A stretch of DNA of 64,000 nt from Rhizobium sp. RU20A (GCF_900155885.1 NZ_FTMB01000001.1:682001-746000); one strand, 5' to 3'; counted from the stretch's first letter, positions 52,494 through 61,927 are shown. Notes: generated by a model from the letters alone, not told the origin. Translations and numbers: made by a program.

Positions 52494-54437
52494 TTGGCGA
52501 CCATCGACACGGCAGCGGCGCCCATCGCCGCCCCCGGCAGCGGCCGAACGATCCCCCTGATCGGAAGCATCCGCTCGCCGCGTCGCGATGCGCTGCTGGG
52601 CGCGATCGGCTCCCTCGTCGTTTCGCTGGCGCTCGCCCTCGTACTGACGGCCGGCATCGAAGCCGTTCAGCGCGGTTCGTTCAGCGAGACCATTGCCTAT
52701 TTTGCCGATCCGATGCGCCCTGCGCTCGCCACCGTCGGCATCTTTGCCCTGATGTTCCTCGCCCTCGACGCAGCGTTCGGCCGCGCCCATTACGCTGTGC
52801 TGATCCTTGCGCCGCTCGCCCTTCTGCCGGCGCTGATTTCCAAGCAGAAACAGATCTATCTCTCCGATCCGCTCTACCCGACCGACTTCCTGTTCGGCCG
52901 GCAGATCATGGAATTGATGCCGGTTCTGGTGCGCGACCGTCCGTGGACGGCTCTCGGCATTGCCGTCGGCATCGTGGTCGCGGTCGTTGCGCTCGCCTGC
53001 CTGCTGGTCTTTGCCTGGCGCCGCTTTCCGCGCCTGGCACGCCGGCAGCGCATCGGCCGGGCGCTGGTTGCCGTGCCGCTTCTCGCCGGCTTCGTCCACA
53101 TCATGGATTTCAACCAGTTTTCCTGGCTGCGCGACCGGCTGAACATCATCCCGATCATGTGGGACCAGACTGAAAACTACCGGCACAACGGCTTCACGAT
53201 GGCCTTTGCGCTGAACCTGCCCATGGCCAATGTGAGCGCTCCTGCCGGCTATATGGGCGATGCCATCAACGCCATCGAGGCGCCGATCGTGCCGGCCGGG
53301 ACCACACATCGCGGCAAGCCCGACGTGATCGTGGTCATGAGCGAGTCGCTCTTCGATCCCACACGCCTGCCGAACGTTACCTTCTCCGCCGACCCGATGC
53401 CGACCATGCGCGCCATGCAGTCCGGCAACGTCATGTCGCCGGAATTCGGCGGCATGACCGCCAATGTCGAATTCGAGGCGCTGACGGGCTTTTCCAATGC
53501 CTTCCTGCCCTATGGCAGCATTCCATACCAGCAGTACATCCGCGATCCGATCCCCTCGATGGCCACTTTCTTCAAGGGCGAGGGCTATGTTTCGCGCGCC
53601 ATCCACCCGTTCCAGAGTTGGTTCTGGAACCGCTCCGCCGTCTACAAGGCCTTCGGTTTCGACACGTTCCGCTCGGAGGAAAAGCTGCCGGCCATGACCA
53701 AGCGCGGCATCTTCACTTCGGACGAGGCGCTGACCAAGGAGATCATCCGCCAGGCGGACCAGATGGAAGATCCGTTCTTCTTCTTCACGGTCACGCTGCA
53801 GGGCCATGGCCCCTATGAGCCGAACCGCTATGCCGAGAACACCATCAAGGTCGAGGGCGACCTGCCCGCAGCCGACCGGCAGGTACTGGAAACCTACACC
53901 CAGGGCGTCAAGGAGGCCGATGACAGCCTGAAGCTTTTGATGGACTGGGCGAAAGACCGCGACCGCGAAACGATCATCGTGCTCTTTGGCGATCACCTGC
54001 CGCCGCTGAACACCGTCTATACCAGCACCGGATTCATGCCCGGCGTGACGGCTGCCCGCAAGGGGCCGCTGGACGAGATGAAGCGCACCCATGAAACGCC
54101 GCTGATCGTCTGGTCCAGCAAGACCGGCCCGGTGCGCGATCTCGGCACGGTGAGCCCCGCTTTCATCTCCTACCAGACGCTGAAGGCCGGCGGCTTCGAG
54201 CACCCCTACTACACCGGCTTCCTCGGCCGCGTCTTCGACGAGCACAGGATCGTCGACCGCTTCATGCTGGTGAACGAGACGGACGAGGTCGTGGCCGACT
54301 GGGCTCGCCAGAAGGTCATTCCCGATACGGTGCGCGACTACCGGTTCCTCCAGCACGACATGATGTTCGGCAAGCGCTACGGCACGGAACGCTTCTTCCC
54401 AACCCATGCCGACCTGTTTCCGCGGCCGGTCAGCTGA
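52494..54437 (+). CDS. LtaS/MdoB-like phosphoglycerol (phosphoethanolamine) transferase
   Basis: About 647 residues: five N-terminal membrane spans, then a periplasmic sulfatase-fold domain. Motifs are VIVVMSESLFDPTRLPN (metal-binding Glu), GGMTANVEFEALTG (the nucleophilic Thr expected here), LQGHGPYEP and VLFGDHLPPL (metal-binding Asp-His). It likely moves phosphoglycerol or phosphoethanolamine from lipid to a glucan or other envelope glycan. The TTG at 52494 is chosen because GGAGACAAGC precedes it; an ATG at 52428 has no such site. A PHO-box array lies upstream. Confidence 0.85.
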   Translation: MATIDTAAAPIAAPGSGRTIPLIGSIRSPRRDALLGAIGSLVVSLALALVLTAGIEAVQRGSFSETIAYFADPMRPALATVGIFALMFLALDAAFGRAHYAVLILAPLALLPALISKQKQIYLSDPLYPTDFLFGRQIMELMPVLVRDRPWTALGIAVGIVVAVVALACLLVFAWRRFPRLARRQRIGRALVAVPLLAGFVHIMDFNQFSWLRDRLNIIPIMWDQTENYRHNGFTMAFALNLPMANVSAPAGYMGDAINAIEAPIVPAGTTHRGKPDVIVVMSESLFDPTRLPNVTFSADPMPTMRAMQSGNVMSPEFGGMTANVEFEALTGFSNAFLPYGSIPYQQYIRDPIPSMATFFKGEGYVSRAIHPFQSWFWNRSAVYKAFGFDTFRSEEKLPAMTKRGIFTSDEALTKEIIRQADQMEDPFFFFTVTLQGHGPYEPNRYAENTIKVEGDLPAADRQVLETYTQGVKEADDSLKLLMDWAKDRDRETIIVLFGDHLPPLNTVYTSTGFMPGVTAARKGPLDEMKRTHETPLIVWSSKTGPVRDLGTVSPAFISYQTLKAGGFEHPYYTGFLGRVFDEHRIVDRFMLVNETDEVVADWARQKVIPDTVRDYRFLQHDMMFGKRYGTERFFPTHADLFPRPVS

Positions 54438-54473
54438 CCGGCAGGCATTAAACGTGTCGAGAAGAAGACTGCG

Positions 54474-54498
54474 CGGCGGCCTCAAGGGCCGCCGTTTT
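54474..54498 (+). terminator. Intrinsic terminator after the transferase gene
   Basis: CGGCGGCC pairs with GGCCGCCG around TCAAG, followed by TTTT on the plus strand. Confidence 0.82.
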
Positions 54499-54588
54499 GC
54501 ATGGGCCCGTCAAAAAGTTTCAGGCGCAAGCCAGGGCTGTCACGGAGGAAACAGCCAAAAATCCCGTTTGCAATGACAGTGTCACAGT

Positions 54589-54610
54589 CGGACCGAATAA
54601 CAAAGGTCCG
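54589..54610. promoter_or_regulatory. Inverted repeat upstream of the first regulator gene
   Basis: CGGACC and GGTCCG are separated by 10 AT-rich bases (GAATAACAAA), 75 bp before the ATG. A smaller inverted pair GGCTGT/ACAGCC lies just upstream (54535-54556 region). Possible autoregulatory operator. Confidence 0.4.
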
Positions 54611-54684
54611 GCAGCCGTTCACAACCTGTCGAAGCCATGCCCCCGCCAATGGCGGGCCGGCATCACATTCGGGATCAAGACGCG

Positions 54685-55740
54685 ATGCACGCCCCCGCCC
54701 CATCCTCCCTCGTTGCAGCCACGGCCCTGGCGCCCGCCGCCGGCGCTGCCTTCCGCCAGGCCCTTGCCGCACCGGACCTGCCGGACCGCGCCACGGTCCT
54801 TGCCCATCTCGGGCAGGTCGCCCGCAACACGATCGACATCCTGCCGCAGTTTCCGCGGCTGCGGCGCCTGATGGGTTCGCAGCAGCGTGCGCTGCTCTGC
54901 CAGGCGGCTTTTGCCCTGCACCATGAGGGCGGCGCGAGCGGGCTCACCGCCGGCCACCTGCTCGACCTCATCCTCGAACACCGGGCCGCCAGCCGCAACA
55001 CGGTCTCGGCCTTCGTGCAGGAAATGCGCGCCGTGCGTGTCTTTGCCGACCTGCCCTCGACGGGCGACCGGCGCGTGCGGCCGCTGGCGCCGGGCGAGCA
55101 GGCAAGCGCGGCCATGCAGCGATGGTTCCTCGGCCAGTTGCAGGTGCTCGACGCCATGGATGGCGGGGAGCGCAGCTGCCAGTTGATCGCCGAGCCGGGC
55201 CTGGTGCGCATTGCCCAGCCCCTGGCGGCACGCCACCTGATGGCGGACGCCGGCTGGCGCGAGCCCGCCGCCCCGCTCGGCCCGATCCTGTGGACCGATG
55301 CCGGAAGCCTTCTCATCGACGATCTCATGGCGCGTGCCGCCGACAGCGTGAAGAGCGCAACAGGCGCGGCCTGCGGCGTGCTGCCCGGCGCCACGCTGGA
55401 AGTCGAGGATTTCGGTGTGACGGCGCTCGCCGACCGCTATGTCGTATCCTGCACCCATGTGCGCCGGCTCTGCGCCCAGGCGGAGGAAACCGGCGTCGTT
55501 CTGCGCACCGGCAAGCGCTCCGCACGCCGCCTGATCATCGCACCCGCGCTCACTGAGGCCTATGCCGACTGGCAGGCCAACCGCCTGCGCGCCATCGATG
55601 CCGCCTTCAGGGCGGCTCTGGCCGTGTCTGGCGCCCCGTCCGGGGATCGCCTGTCAGTCGAACGGGCGATCGCGGCGCAGGGCACTGCCGGCGTGCGGCT
55701 CGCCGCGCTCCGACAGGAGGCTGCCGCTGCGCTTCTTTAA
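54685..55740 (+). CDS. Probable regulator of unrecognised family, paralogue 1
   Basis: A 351-residue soluble protein that I cannot place in a named family. An N-terminal winged-helix-like stretch (SGLTAGHLLDLILEHRAASRNTVSAFVQEM, about residues 90-125) is followed by RRVRPL and a middle block AMQRWFLGQLQVLDAMDGGER; a second HTH-like stretch near residue 240 reads GVTALADRYVVSCTHVRRLC, ending with RRLIIAP. Its close relative starts 215 bp downstream. DNA binding is inferred. ATG 54685 has a weak ribosome site (GGGATCAAG). Confidence 0.62.
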   Translation: MHAPAPSSLVAATALAPAAGAAFRQALAAPDLPDRATVLAHLGQVARNTIDILPQFPRLRRLMGSQQRALLCQAAFALHHEGGASGLTAGHLLDLILEHRAASRNTVSAFVQEMRAVRVFADLPSTGDRRVRPLAPGEQASAAMQRWFLGQLQVLDAMDGGERSCQLIAEPGLVRIAQPLAARHLMADAGWREPAAPLGPILWTDAGSLLIDDLMARAADSVKSATGAACGVLPGATLEVEDFGVTALADRYVVSCTHVRRLCAQAEETGVVLRTGKRSARRLIIAPALTEAYADWQANRLRAIDAAFRAALAVSGAPSGDRLSVERAIAAQGTAGVRLAALRQEAAAALL

Positions 55741-55803
55741 GGGCGCGAGGGCCGGTCGGGCGCGACGCGCGGCGGGAGATGCACAGGATTGCAGCAACAG
55801 TGA

Positions 55804-55835
55804 GCGCCGGCCGATTGCAAAGAGGAGGCCGGCGC
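55804..55835. other. Hairpin in the gap between the two regulator genes
   Basis: GCGCCGGCC (55804-55812) and GGCCGGCGC (55827-55835), 9-bp arms with a 14-base loop. No T-run follows, so it is not a normal terminator; perhaps a processing or partial attenuation site. The palindromic ATATC-GTACG-GATAT lies just downstream. Confidence 0.4.
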
Positions 55836-55955
55836 CCTAGTTTCGGAATATCGTACGGATATCTGATTTCGTTCGGGTTTCCGCATTTTCGACGGCGGCA
55901 GCACTGGCGCGCAGCAGGCGCGGCCTTCCCGGCATCGCCAGAATGATCGAATGAC

Positions 55956-56870
55956 ATGAACAGTTTGGGTCCATCTTTTTTCACCGGCAGCGCGGCCATC
56001 CGCCTCGATGATCCCGCCGTGATCGCCGCCCATCCCGGTTTTCCCCGCGAGTTGCAGGCGATCGGACAGGCGTTGACGGCGATCCACGACAGGGCCCCGC
56101 AGATGGTGCGCTACATGGCGAGCATGCAGCGCTGGCTTTTGACCCAGTCCCTTTTCGCGCTGCATCTGGCCCGCGACCCCGGCGAGCCCCTGACGGGGAT
56201 CACGGCCGCGCGCCTGCAGGAAATCGCAATCCGCACCGGCGCGGCGAGCCGCAACACTGCCGCGGCGCATCTTGCCGAGCTGATCGCCCACAAAATGGTG
56301 AGCGACGTGCCCGACCCCGGCACCAAACGCAGCCGGCCCCTGGTCTTGACGGCCGAGAGCGAGGCGGCGATGCGCCTGTGGTTTCGCGCCCACATCGCCA
56401 GCCTCGACCGGCTGGATGGCAAGGAGCGCGTGCGGGCGTTCGATGCACGGCCCGACGCGCTGTTTACCGCAGCCCATCAGCGCGCCGCGGCCAAGCTGAT
56501 TGCCGATCCGGCCTGGCACACCCCGCCCCCGGCCGTTGGCGCCTTCGTCTGGACCGATTGCGGTAGCAACGTGCTGCACGATCTGTTTTCATCCCTGCCA
56601 GCGACGGTCGCCCCGACGGCCGGACGCGTGCCGCTTGGCCCTTATGCGCTGTCAGCGCTTGCCGAACGTTACCGCCTGTCGCTGACGAGTGTCCGGCGCC
56701 TTTTTCACAAGGCCGAAAAGTTGGGTGTCCTGAGCTGGGAAGGCGCCACGCGCAACCGCCGCCTGTGGATCAGCAAGGACTTCATCGATGAACATGCCGG
56801 CTGGCAGGCGGTCAAATTCGCCGCCATCGCCGAGGCTTTCGACGGGGCGACCGGTTCGGCCGGGACCTGA
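55956..56870 (+). CDS. Probable regulator of unrecognised family, paralogue 2
   Basis: A 304-residue relative of the upstream protein. Shared blocks, in order: RWLLTQSLFALH (Reg1 RALLCQAAFALH), GAASRNTAAAHLAELI, KRSRPLVLTAESEAAMRLWF, LDRLDGKERV, WTDCGSNVLHDLF, and the C-terminal HTH ALSALAERYRLSLTSVRRLF. I estimate roughly 30% identity. Both HTH-like regions are retained, so both may bind DNA; the order suggests tandem duplication. It has a poor ribosome site upstream of ATG 55956. Function unknown. Confidence 0.62.
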   Translation: MNSLGPSFFTGSAAIRLDDPAVIAAHPGFPRELQAIGQALTAIHDRAPQMVRYMASMQRWLLTQSLFALHLARDPGEPLTGITAARLQEIAIRTGAASRNTAAAHLAELIAHKMVSDVPDPGTKRSRPLVLTAESEAAMRLWFRAHIASLDRLDGKERVRAFDARPDALFTAAHQRAAAKLIADPAWHTPPPAVGAFVWTDCGSNVLHDLFSSLPATVAPTAGRVPLGPYALSALAERYRLSLTSVRRLFHKAEKLGVLSWEGATRNRRLWISKDFIDEHAGWQAVKFAAIAEAFDGATGSAGT

Positions 56871-56895
56871 CGGCAGGGGAAAGCTGCCCGCCGCA

Positions 56896-57339
56896 TCAGC
56901 CATCCGTCGTCAGGCCCGCACGCCCGCGTGCGAACTGCTCGAGCCCATCATCGATCGTATAGAAATCGGCCTTGTCGGCGGTGAAGATGTGGTAGCCCGG
57001 CTGAAGGCCGCTCGGCTGATCGAAGGCGCCCGCCTGGATCGATATGCCCTGCGCACCCTCATAGGACCAGAACAGCGCCGACCCGCAGTGGCGGCAGAAT
57101 CCGCGTTTGCCATGCGCGCTGGAGCCGTACCACGTGATCTCCGCCTCGCCGGTGATGGCGAGGTCCTCGCGCGCCGCATTGGTGGAGGCGTAGTAGAGAC
57201 CGGTCTGCCGGCGGCACTGGCTGCAGTGGCAAAACACCACCTCCCGCAGCCGGCCGCGCACGACAAAGCGCACCGCCCCGCAAAGACATCCGCCCGTCCT
57301 TTCCGTCACTGCCCGTTCCGTCATTGCCGGTTCCGTCAT
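56896..57339 (-). CDS. GFA-family (glutathione-dependent formaldehyde-activating-like) zinc protein
   Basis: A 147-residue zinc protein. Zinc-binding cysteine motifs are GGCLCGAVRF, CHCSQCRRQTG and GFCRHCGSALFWSY. The GFA family was named for S-hydroxymethylglutathione formation, but most members are uncharacterised. The N-terminus is three imperfect 5-residue repeats MTEPA, MTERA, VTERT, each with a possible start codon (see findings). ATG 57337-57339 has GGGAGG before it. Convergent with the second regulator gene. Confidence 0.85.
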   Translation of the reverse strand: MTEPAMTERAVTERTGGCLCGAVRFVVRGRLREVVFCHCSQCRRQTGLYYASTNAAREDLAITGEAEITWYGSSAHGKRGFCRHCGSALFWSYEGAQGISIQAGAFDQPSGLQPGYHIFTADKADFYTIDDGLEQFARGRAGLTTDG

Positions 57340-57538
57340 TGCCCGTCCTCCCTTTTGATATGGGTGGCAAGGGTGGCCGAGGAAGGCGACCTCTGTCCAG
57401 CGCATAGATGTGATGCGACGCTTCAAAAGCCTGCAACAGCCTTCCTGTCTTCAAAAAGACTGATAGAAATCCAAGGGAGATCCGGCGGAACGGGATCGTT
57501 TCGACGCCTTTGCCGCTCCCACAGCCAGGAAACATCGG

Positions 57539-58075
57539 ATGATCACCAAGCGCCACAGCTTTGCCCACCGCCATTTCGGCAAACCTCTCGAAAAGCTGGG
57601 CGATATCGAGCTCCGCGTGCTGGACCGCGCCGAGGACCATCTGGTCATCTCGACCGACGTGAACGCCGCCATTTCCGCCCACGCCACCTTCGGCCAGCGC
57701 CTCGCCGACCGCATCGCGCGCATCGGCGGCTCCTGGGGCTTCATCATCTCCTTCATCGTCTTCCTGATCGCCTGGTCTGCCATCAACACGGTGATCCTGA
57801 CAAAGGACGCCTTCGACCCCTATCCCTTCATCTTCCTCAACCTCATCCTCTCCATGATCGCCGCGATCCAGGCGCCGATCATCATGATGTCGCAGAACCG
57901 GCAGGCCGAGCGGGATCGCTTCGAAGCGGCCAAGGACTATGAGGTGAACCTGAAGGCGGAGCTCGAAATCCTGTCCCTGCACCGCAAGATCGACATGGAA
58001 GTGCTGTCCGAACTCGCGGCCCTGCGGGAAGACCTGGCGCGGCTGCATGCGAAGCTGCCGGAGGCGAAGGGGTGA
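57539..58075 (+). CDS. DUF1003 membrane protein
   Basis: A 178-residue protein with two spans in the middle (WGFIISFIVFLIAWSAINTVIL and FIFLNLILSMIAAIQAPIIMM) and the family features FGQRLADRIARIGGSWGF, MMSQNRQAERDRFEAAKDYEVN. The C-terminal stretch is a predicted coiled coil. Function unknown; in rhizobia it is often stress-linked. The upstream region has a GGAAC motif without a convincing CGTT partner. A RIME repeat follows. Confidence 0.9.
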   Translation: MITKRHSFAHRHFGKPLEKLGDIELRVLDRAEDHLVISTDVNAAISAHATFGQRLADRIARIGGSWGFIISFIVFLIAWSAINTVILTKDAFDPYPFIFLNLILSMIAAIQAPIIMMSQNRQAERDRFEAAKDYEVNLKAELEILSLHRKIDMEVLSELAALREDLARLHAKLPEAKG

Positions 58076-58146
58076 CACCGAACATGGGCGACCTTGCGAA
58101 GCGAGCGGCCCGGAAAAGTGCCGCCAAACGCGCTGCCCTCTCCGCC

Positions 58147-58229
58147 GTCTTGGTCGGGCTTGACCCGACCATCCATGCGGCAAGCGCAGTGGCTGAGGCG
58201 TGGATCCTCGGGTCAAGCCCGAGGATGAC
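58147..58229. repeat. RIME-type palindromic repeat, copy 6
   Basis: The left inner hairpin is GGTCGGG-CTTGA-CCCGACC; the right arm the constant CCTCGGG type. It lies between the convergent ends of DUF1003 and aroG, in a 329-bp gap that also holds the aroG terminator and nothing else recognised. Confidence 0.88.
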
Positions 58230-58346
58230 GCAGGCCTTCAAATGACGCAGGTGTGAGGATTGATGACGGAGGCTGATGCCCCGCCGCTTTTCGCACCATC
58301 ACGCCATGGCTGCGGACAGAGTGGGGGCATGCGCCTCCGTCATAAA

Positions 58347-58376
58347 CAAAAAAAGCGGCCCGCCGAAGCGGACCGC
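58347..58376 (-). terminator. Intrinsic terminator of aroG
   Basis: On the minus strand GCGGTCCGC pairs with GCGGGCCGC (one mismatch) around TTCG, followed by T7, 28 bp after the aroG stop. Confidence 0.85.
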
Positions 58377-58404
58377 CCTTTCGGTTCAGCCCTGTCGCGG
58401 CCGA

Positions 58405-59778
58405 TCAGCCGTTGACGACCATCCGCTTTTCGTCGCGGCCGGTCTTCATGCGCTCGGCGAGCAGGAAGGCGAGCTCCAGAGCCTGATCAGCATTGAGGCG
58501 CGGGTCGCAATGGGTGTGGTAGCGGTCGCCGAGATCGGCGCCGGAGAGCGCGCGGGCGCCGCCGGTGCATTCCGTCACGTCATTGCCGGTCATTTCGATA
58601 TGCACGCCGCCCGGATGGGTGCCTTCGGCGCGGTGGATCTGGAAGAAGCTTTCGACTTCCGACAGGATCCGCTCGAAGGGACGGGTCTTGTAATTGTTGA
58701 GCGTGATCGTGTTGCCGTGCATCGGATCGCAGGACCAGACGACCTTCTTGCCCTCGCGTTCGACGGCACGGATGAGGCGCGGCAGGTGCTCGGCGACCTT
58801 GTCATGGCCGAAGCGGCAGATGAGCGTCAGGCGGCCGGCCTCGTTGGCGGGGTTGAGGAGATCGATGAGCTCCAGAAGCCCCTCGCCCGTCAGCGACGGG
58901 CCGCACTTCAGGCCGATCGGGTTCTTGATGCCGCGGCAGTATTCGATGTGGGCATGGTCGGGCTGGCGCGTGCGGTCACCGATCCAGATCATGTGGCCGG
59001 AGGTGGCGTACCAGTCGCCGGAGGTGGAATCGACGCGCGTCAGAGCCTGCTCGTAGCCGAGCAGCAGCGCCTCATGGCTGGTGAAGAAGTCGGTTTCGCG
59101 CAGGCCCGGGTGGTTTTCTGCGGAAATGCCGATGGCCTTCATGAAGTCCATGGTTTCGGAAATGCGGTCGGCGAGCTTGCGGTAGCGCTCGGCCTGGGGG
59201 CTGTCCTTGACGAAGCCCAGCATCCACTGATGCACGTTTTCGAGGTTGGCATAGCCACCCATGGCGAAGGCGCGCAGAAGGTTGAGCGTCGCGGCCGACT
59301 GGCGGTAGGCCATGATCTGGCGTTCCGGATTGGGCACGCGGGCCTCTTCCGTGAACTCGATGCCGTTGATGATGTCACCGCGATAGGACGGCAGCGATAC
59401 GCCGTTCTGCGTCTCGATGTTGGACGAACGCGGCTTGGCGAACTGGCCGGCAATGCGGCCGACCTTGACCACCGGCTGCTGGGCGCCGAAGGTCAGCACC
59501 ACCGCCATCTGCAGGAAGGCGCGGAAGAAGTCGCGGATCGTATCGGCGCCGTGTTCGGCAAAGCTTTCGGCGCAGTCGCCGCCCTGCAGCAGGAAACCCT
59601 GGCCTTCGGCGACCTTGGCGAGCGAGGCCTTCAGGCGACGGGCTTCGCCGGCAAAGACCAGCGGCGGAAATTTCGCGAGGCGGGCTTCGGTCGCCTCCAG
59701 CGCTGCCGCGTCCGGATAGTCCGGCACCTGCTGGATGGGCATGTTCCGCCAGCTGTTCGGGGTCCAATTCTGTGCCAT
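58405..59778 (-). CDS. aroG: Class II 3-deoxy-7-phosphoheptulonate synthase (DAHP synthase)
   Basis: First step of the shikimate pathway (PEP + erythrose-4-phosphate). The 457-residue plant-like class II enzyme has the blocks [86 protein letters not shown] and [23 protein letters not shown] 59776-59778 has GAGGTAAACGAC before it; the longer frame to 59958 is rejected. Feedback control by aromatic amino acids is not visible in the sequence. Confidence 0.97.
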   Translation of the reverse strand: MAQNWTPNSWRNMPIQQVPDYPDAAALEATEARLAKFPPLVFAGEARRLKASLAKVAEGQGFLLQGGDCAESFAEHGADTIRDFFRAFLQMAVVLTFGAQQPVVKVGRIAGQFAKPRSSNIETQNGVSLPSYRGDIINGIEFTEEARVPNPERQIMAYRQSAATLNLLRAFAMGGYANLENVHQWMLGFVKDSPQAERYRKLADRISETMDFMKAIGISAENHPGLRETDFFTSHEALLLGYEQALTRVDSTSGDWYATSGHMIWIGDRTRQPDHAHIEYCRGIKNPIGLKCGPSLTGEGLLELIDLLNPANEAGRLTLICRFGHDKVAEHLPRLIRAVEREGKKVVWSCDPMHGNTITLNNYKTRPFERILSEVESFFQIHRAEGTHPGGVHIEMTGNDVTECTGGARALSGADLGDRYHTHCDPRLNADQALELAFLLAERMKTGRDEKRMVVNG

Positions 59779-60131
59779 GTCGTTTACCTCAACTCCGTAG
59801 CGCATGGGCGCCAGCGCCCTTACGGGCCACTCGCCCCGCGCACCCGCCTCGCCCGCGCACCGTGCGGGGGCCGAAAGGGATGCGGGCTTATAAACGTTAA
59901 CGGTGGCGAAAGCTAGCGGCTTGGCGACACGCGCACGCCGCCCGCAGGACCGGGCCAAGGCGGGCTTTCAAGCGTGAAGAACGGATTAACGCGTGCTTGA
60001 GCGACACATCCATAAATCTCTACGGATTGACGGAACACTTCCGAAAGGAACGTGCCGTAGCCTGCCAGCAACATGACGGGAGCAGAGACTGCGGCGCCGT
60101 GCCTGCGTTCCGCATCAAGTCAGGATGACAC
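59779..60131. other. Intergenic region between aroG and TadG-like gene
   Basis: 353 bp with divergent promoters. A TTGACG (60023-60028) followed by a small inverted TTCC-GAAA-GGAA motif precedes the TadG-like gene; a GGAAC at 60029 lacks a CGTT partner. No gene seen. Confidence 0.4.
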
Positions 60132-61442
60132 ATGAGCCTCACCTTTTCGAATTTCTGGAAAGACCGCGGCGGCAATTTCGCGATGCTTTTCGCTCTGACC
60201 GCGGTTCCCGTAGTGGGCGCGGCGGGCTTGTCGGTGGATTTTGCCCGCGTCCTCAAAGCCCAGTATGATCTGCGCGCCCAGGCTGATACGGCGGCGCTCG
60301 GCGTTCTCGCGGCCAATTCAGAAACCGTGAAGGCGGCCATGGCCATGAAGGGCGACGGCATCGTGGCGGTGGGCAGCGATGCCATGGCACGCCTTGCCAA
60401 GGGCCAGCGCGATGACAAGCCGGACGAACTCGGCCAGCAGATCATGCCCTTTACCGGAACCGTGACCAAGAACGGCCGAACCCTCACGGCCGAAATCTCC
60501 TATTCGCTGGAGATTCCGACGACGCTGCTGCGCATCCTCGGCAAGGATGCGATCACCGTCTCCGGCACGGCCTCGGCGCAGTTGCAGACGCAGTCCTTCA
60601 TGGACTTCTACATGCTGCTCGACAACACCCCATCCATGGGGGTCGGCGCGACACCCGCTGATATCGACAAGCTGGTCAACGCGACGCCCGATCAGTGTGC
60701 CTTTGCCTGCCACATCGTCGACAACGGCAAGGACGACAAGAACAGCTACTACAACCTCGCCCGCAAGATCGGCGCCACCATCCGCATCGACGTCGTCGCG
60801 CAAGCGACCGCCTCGCTGATGGACGAGGCCAAGGCGCAGATGCAATTTGCCCAGCAGTTCCGCATGGCGGCCTATACGTTCGGCGAAAAGGCCGAGGATC
60901 TGAAGCTGCAGAAGGTGGCGTCCCTGACGAGCAACCTGACATCGGTCAAGAAGAAGACCGATTCCATCAAGCTGATGAGCATCCCCTACCAGGGCTACGA
61001 CAACGACCAGCAGACCAGCTTCGACAACGCCCTGACGAAGATCAGCGCCGAGATCGGCAAGCCGGGCACGGGCGCCTCGACCAGCGACCGCGAGAAGATC
61101 GTCTTCTTCGTCAGCGACGGTGTCGGCGACAGCTACAAGCCCTCGACCTGCACCAAGAAGACGACCGGCGGCCGCTGCCAGGAGCCGATCGACATTACCT
61201 ATTGCAAGGCGCTCAAGGATCGCGGCATCCGCATCGCGGTGCTCTACACCACCTACCTGCCGCTGCCGACCAATGGCTGGTACAATGACTGGATCAAGCC
61301 CTTCCAGGGTGAAATTGCCGGCCGCATGGAAGCCTGCGCCTCTCCCGGCCTGTTCTTCGAAGTCAGCCCGACCGAGGGCATCGACGCGGCGATGAAGGCC
61401 CTGTTCCACCGTGTCATCCAGAGCCCGCACCTCACCACGTGA
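60132..61442 (+). CDS. TadG-like protein with VWA-type domain
   Basis: A 436-residue protein with the TadE/TadG N-terminus (RGGNFAMLFALTAVPVVGAA, then QADTAALGV) that anchors it in the membrane. Next comes a VWA-like fold whose MIDAS-like motif reads MLLDNTPSMG instead of DxSxS; later IVFFVSDGVGD. Tad-pilus VWA proteins have this order. No other tad genes occur here, so it is unlinked. Start ATG 60132 with CAGGATGAC ahead. Confidence 0.8.
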   Translation: MSLTFSNFWKDRGGNFAMLFALTAVPVVGAAGLSVDFARVLKAQYDLRAQADTAALGVLAANSETVKAAMAMKGDGIVAVGSDAMARLAKGQRDDKPDELGQQIMPFTGTVTKNGRTLTAEISYSLEIPTTLLRILGKDAITVSGTASAQLQTQSFMDFYMLLDNTPSMGVGATPADIDKLVNATPDQCAFACHIVDNGKDDKNSYYNLARKIGATIRIDVVAQATASLMDEAKAQMQFAQQFRMAAYTFGEKAEDLKLQKVASLTSNLTSVKKKTDSIKLMSIPYQGYDNDQQTSFDNALTKISAEIGKPGTGASTSDREKIVFFVSDGVGDSYKPSTCTKKTTGGRCQEPIDITYCKALKDRGIRIAVLYTTYLPLPTNGWYNDWIKPFQGEIAGRMEACASPGLFFEVSPTEGIDAAMKALFHRVIQSPHLTT

Positions 61443-61558
61443 GGCGGGCGACCGGCACTCTCCACCGAAAATGCAGCGAAGCCTGTGCCGGCAACCGCCG
61501 GCATTGTCGTTTGTGCACAAGGCGGCCGGAAGCGATCGGCGCCGCATGACGACGCACG

Positions 61559-61587
61559 AAAAGGCGGGTGCACCGCGTGCACCCGCC
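61559..61587 (-). terminator. Intrinsic terminator of the small membrane protein gene
   Basis: On the minus strand GGCGGGTGCAC pairs perfectly with GTGCACCCGCC around GCG, followed by TTTTC. Confidence 0.8.
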
Positions 61588-61684
61588 TGCCTGGTGTCAG
61601 GCTCCTGGCTTATTCATTCATTGCAATGGGTAAAGCGCCGCAATGCCGGAAACAGCCGGCACGCCTCAATGGGATGCAGGCCGA

Positions 61685-61927
61685 TCAGACGAGACCGGCA
61701 GCCCAGACGCCGGCGCGGACGAGGCCATAAAGGCTGCCGGCGGCGACCGCGACCATGCCGAAGCAGACCACGGAGAAGGTGAGAAGCATCGCCCAGTTGC
61801 GACCGCCGCGACGCATGGTGCGCGTCACCAGCACCGGCTCGACGACAACGCGGCCGCGCGGGCGCGCCACGGTGGCCGGGGCGGGCTGGTGGATTATGGG
61901 TTCAGACACAGCACTTGCGAACGCCAT
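61685..61927 (-). CDS. Small single-span membrane protein
   Basis: An 80-residue protein: a basic N-terminal half (VARPRGRVVVEPVLVTRTMRR) and one C-terminal membrane span (WAMLLTFSVVCFGMVAVAAG). Not recognised. ATG 61925-61927 has GGAGATG upstream; a longer frame to 61957 is less likely. A strong terminator follows on the same strand. It stands alone. Confidence 0.65.
   Translation of the reverse strand: MAFASAVSEPIIHQPAPATVARPRGRVVVEPVLVTRTMRRGGRNWAMLLTFSVVCFGMVAVAAGSLYGLVRAGVWAAGLV

Noticed and set aside
54637..54684. Upstream ATG for the first regulator gene
   Set aside because: No ribosome site and no similarity to the paralogue in the added residues.
57503..57528. GGAAC at 57503 as an EcfG promoter for DUF1003
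   Set aside because: At 16 or 17 bases downstream the sequence is CTTT or TTTG, not CGTT.
60029..60060. GGAAC at 60029 as an EcfG promoter for the TadG-like gene
   Set aside because: No CGTT at 16-17 bases; only CGTG at a wrong distance.
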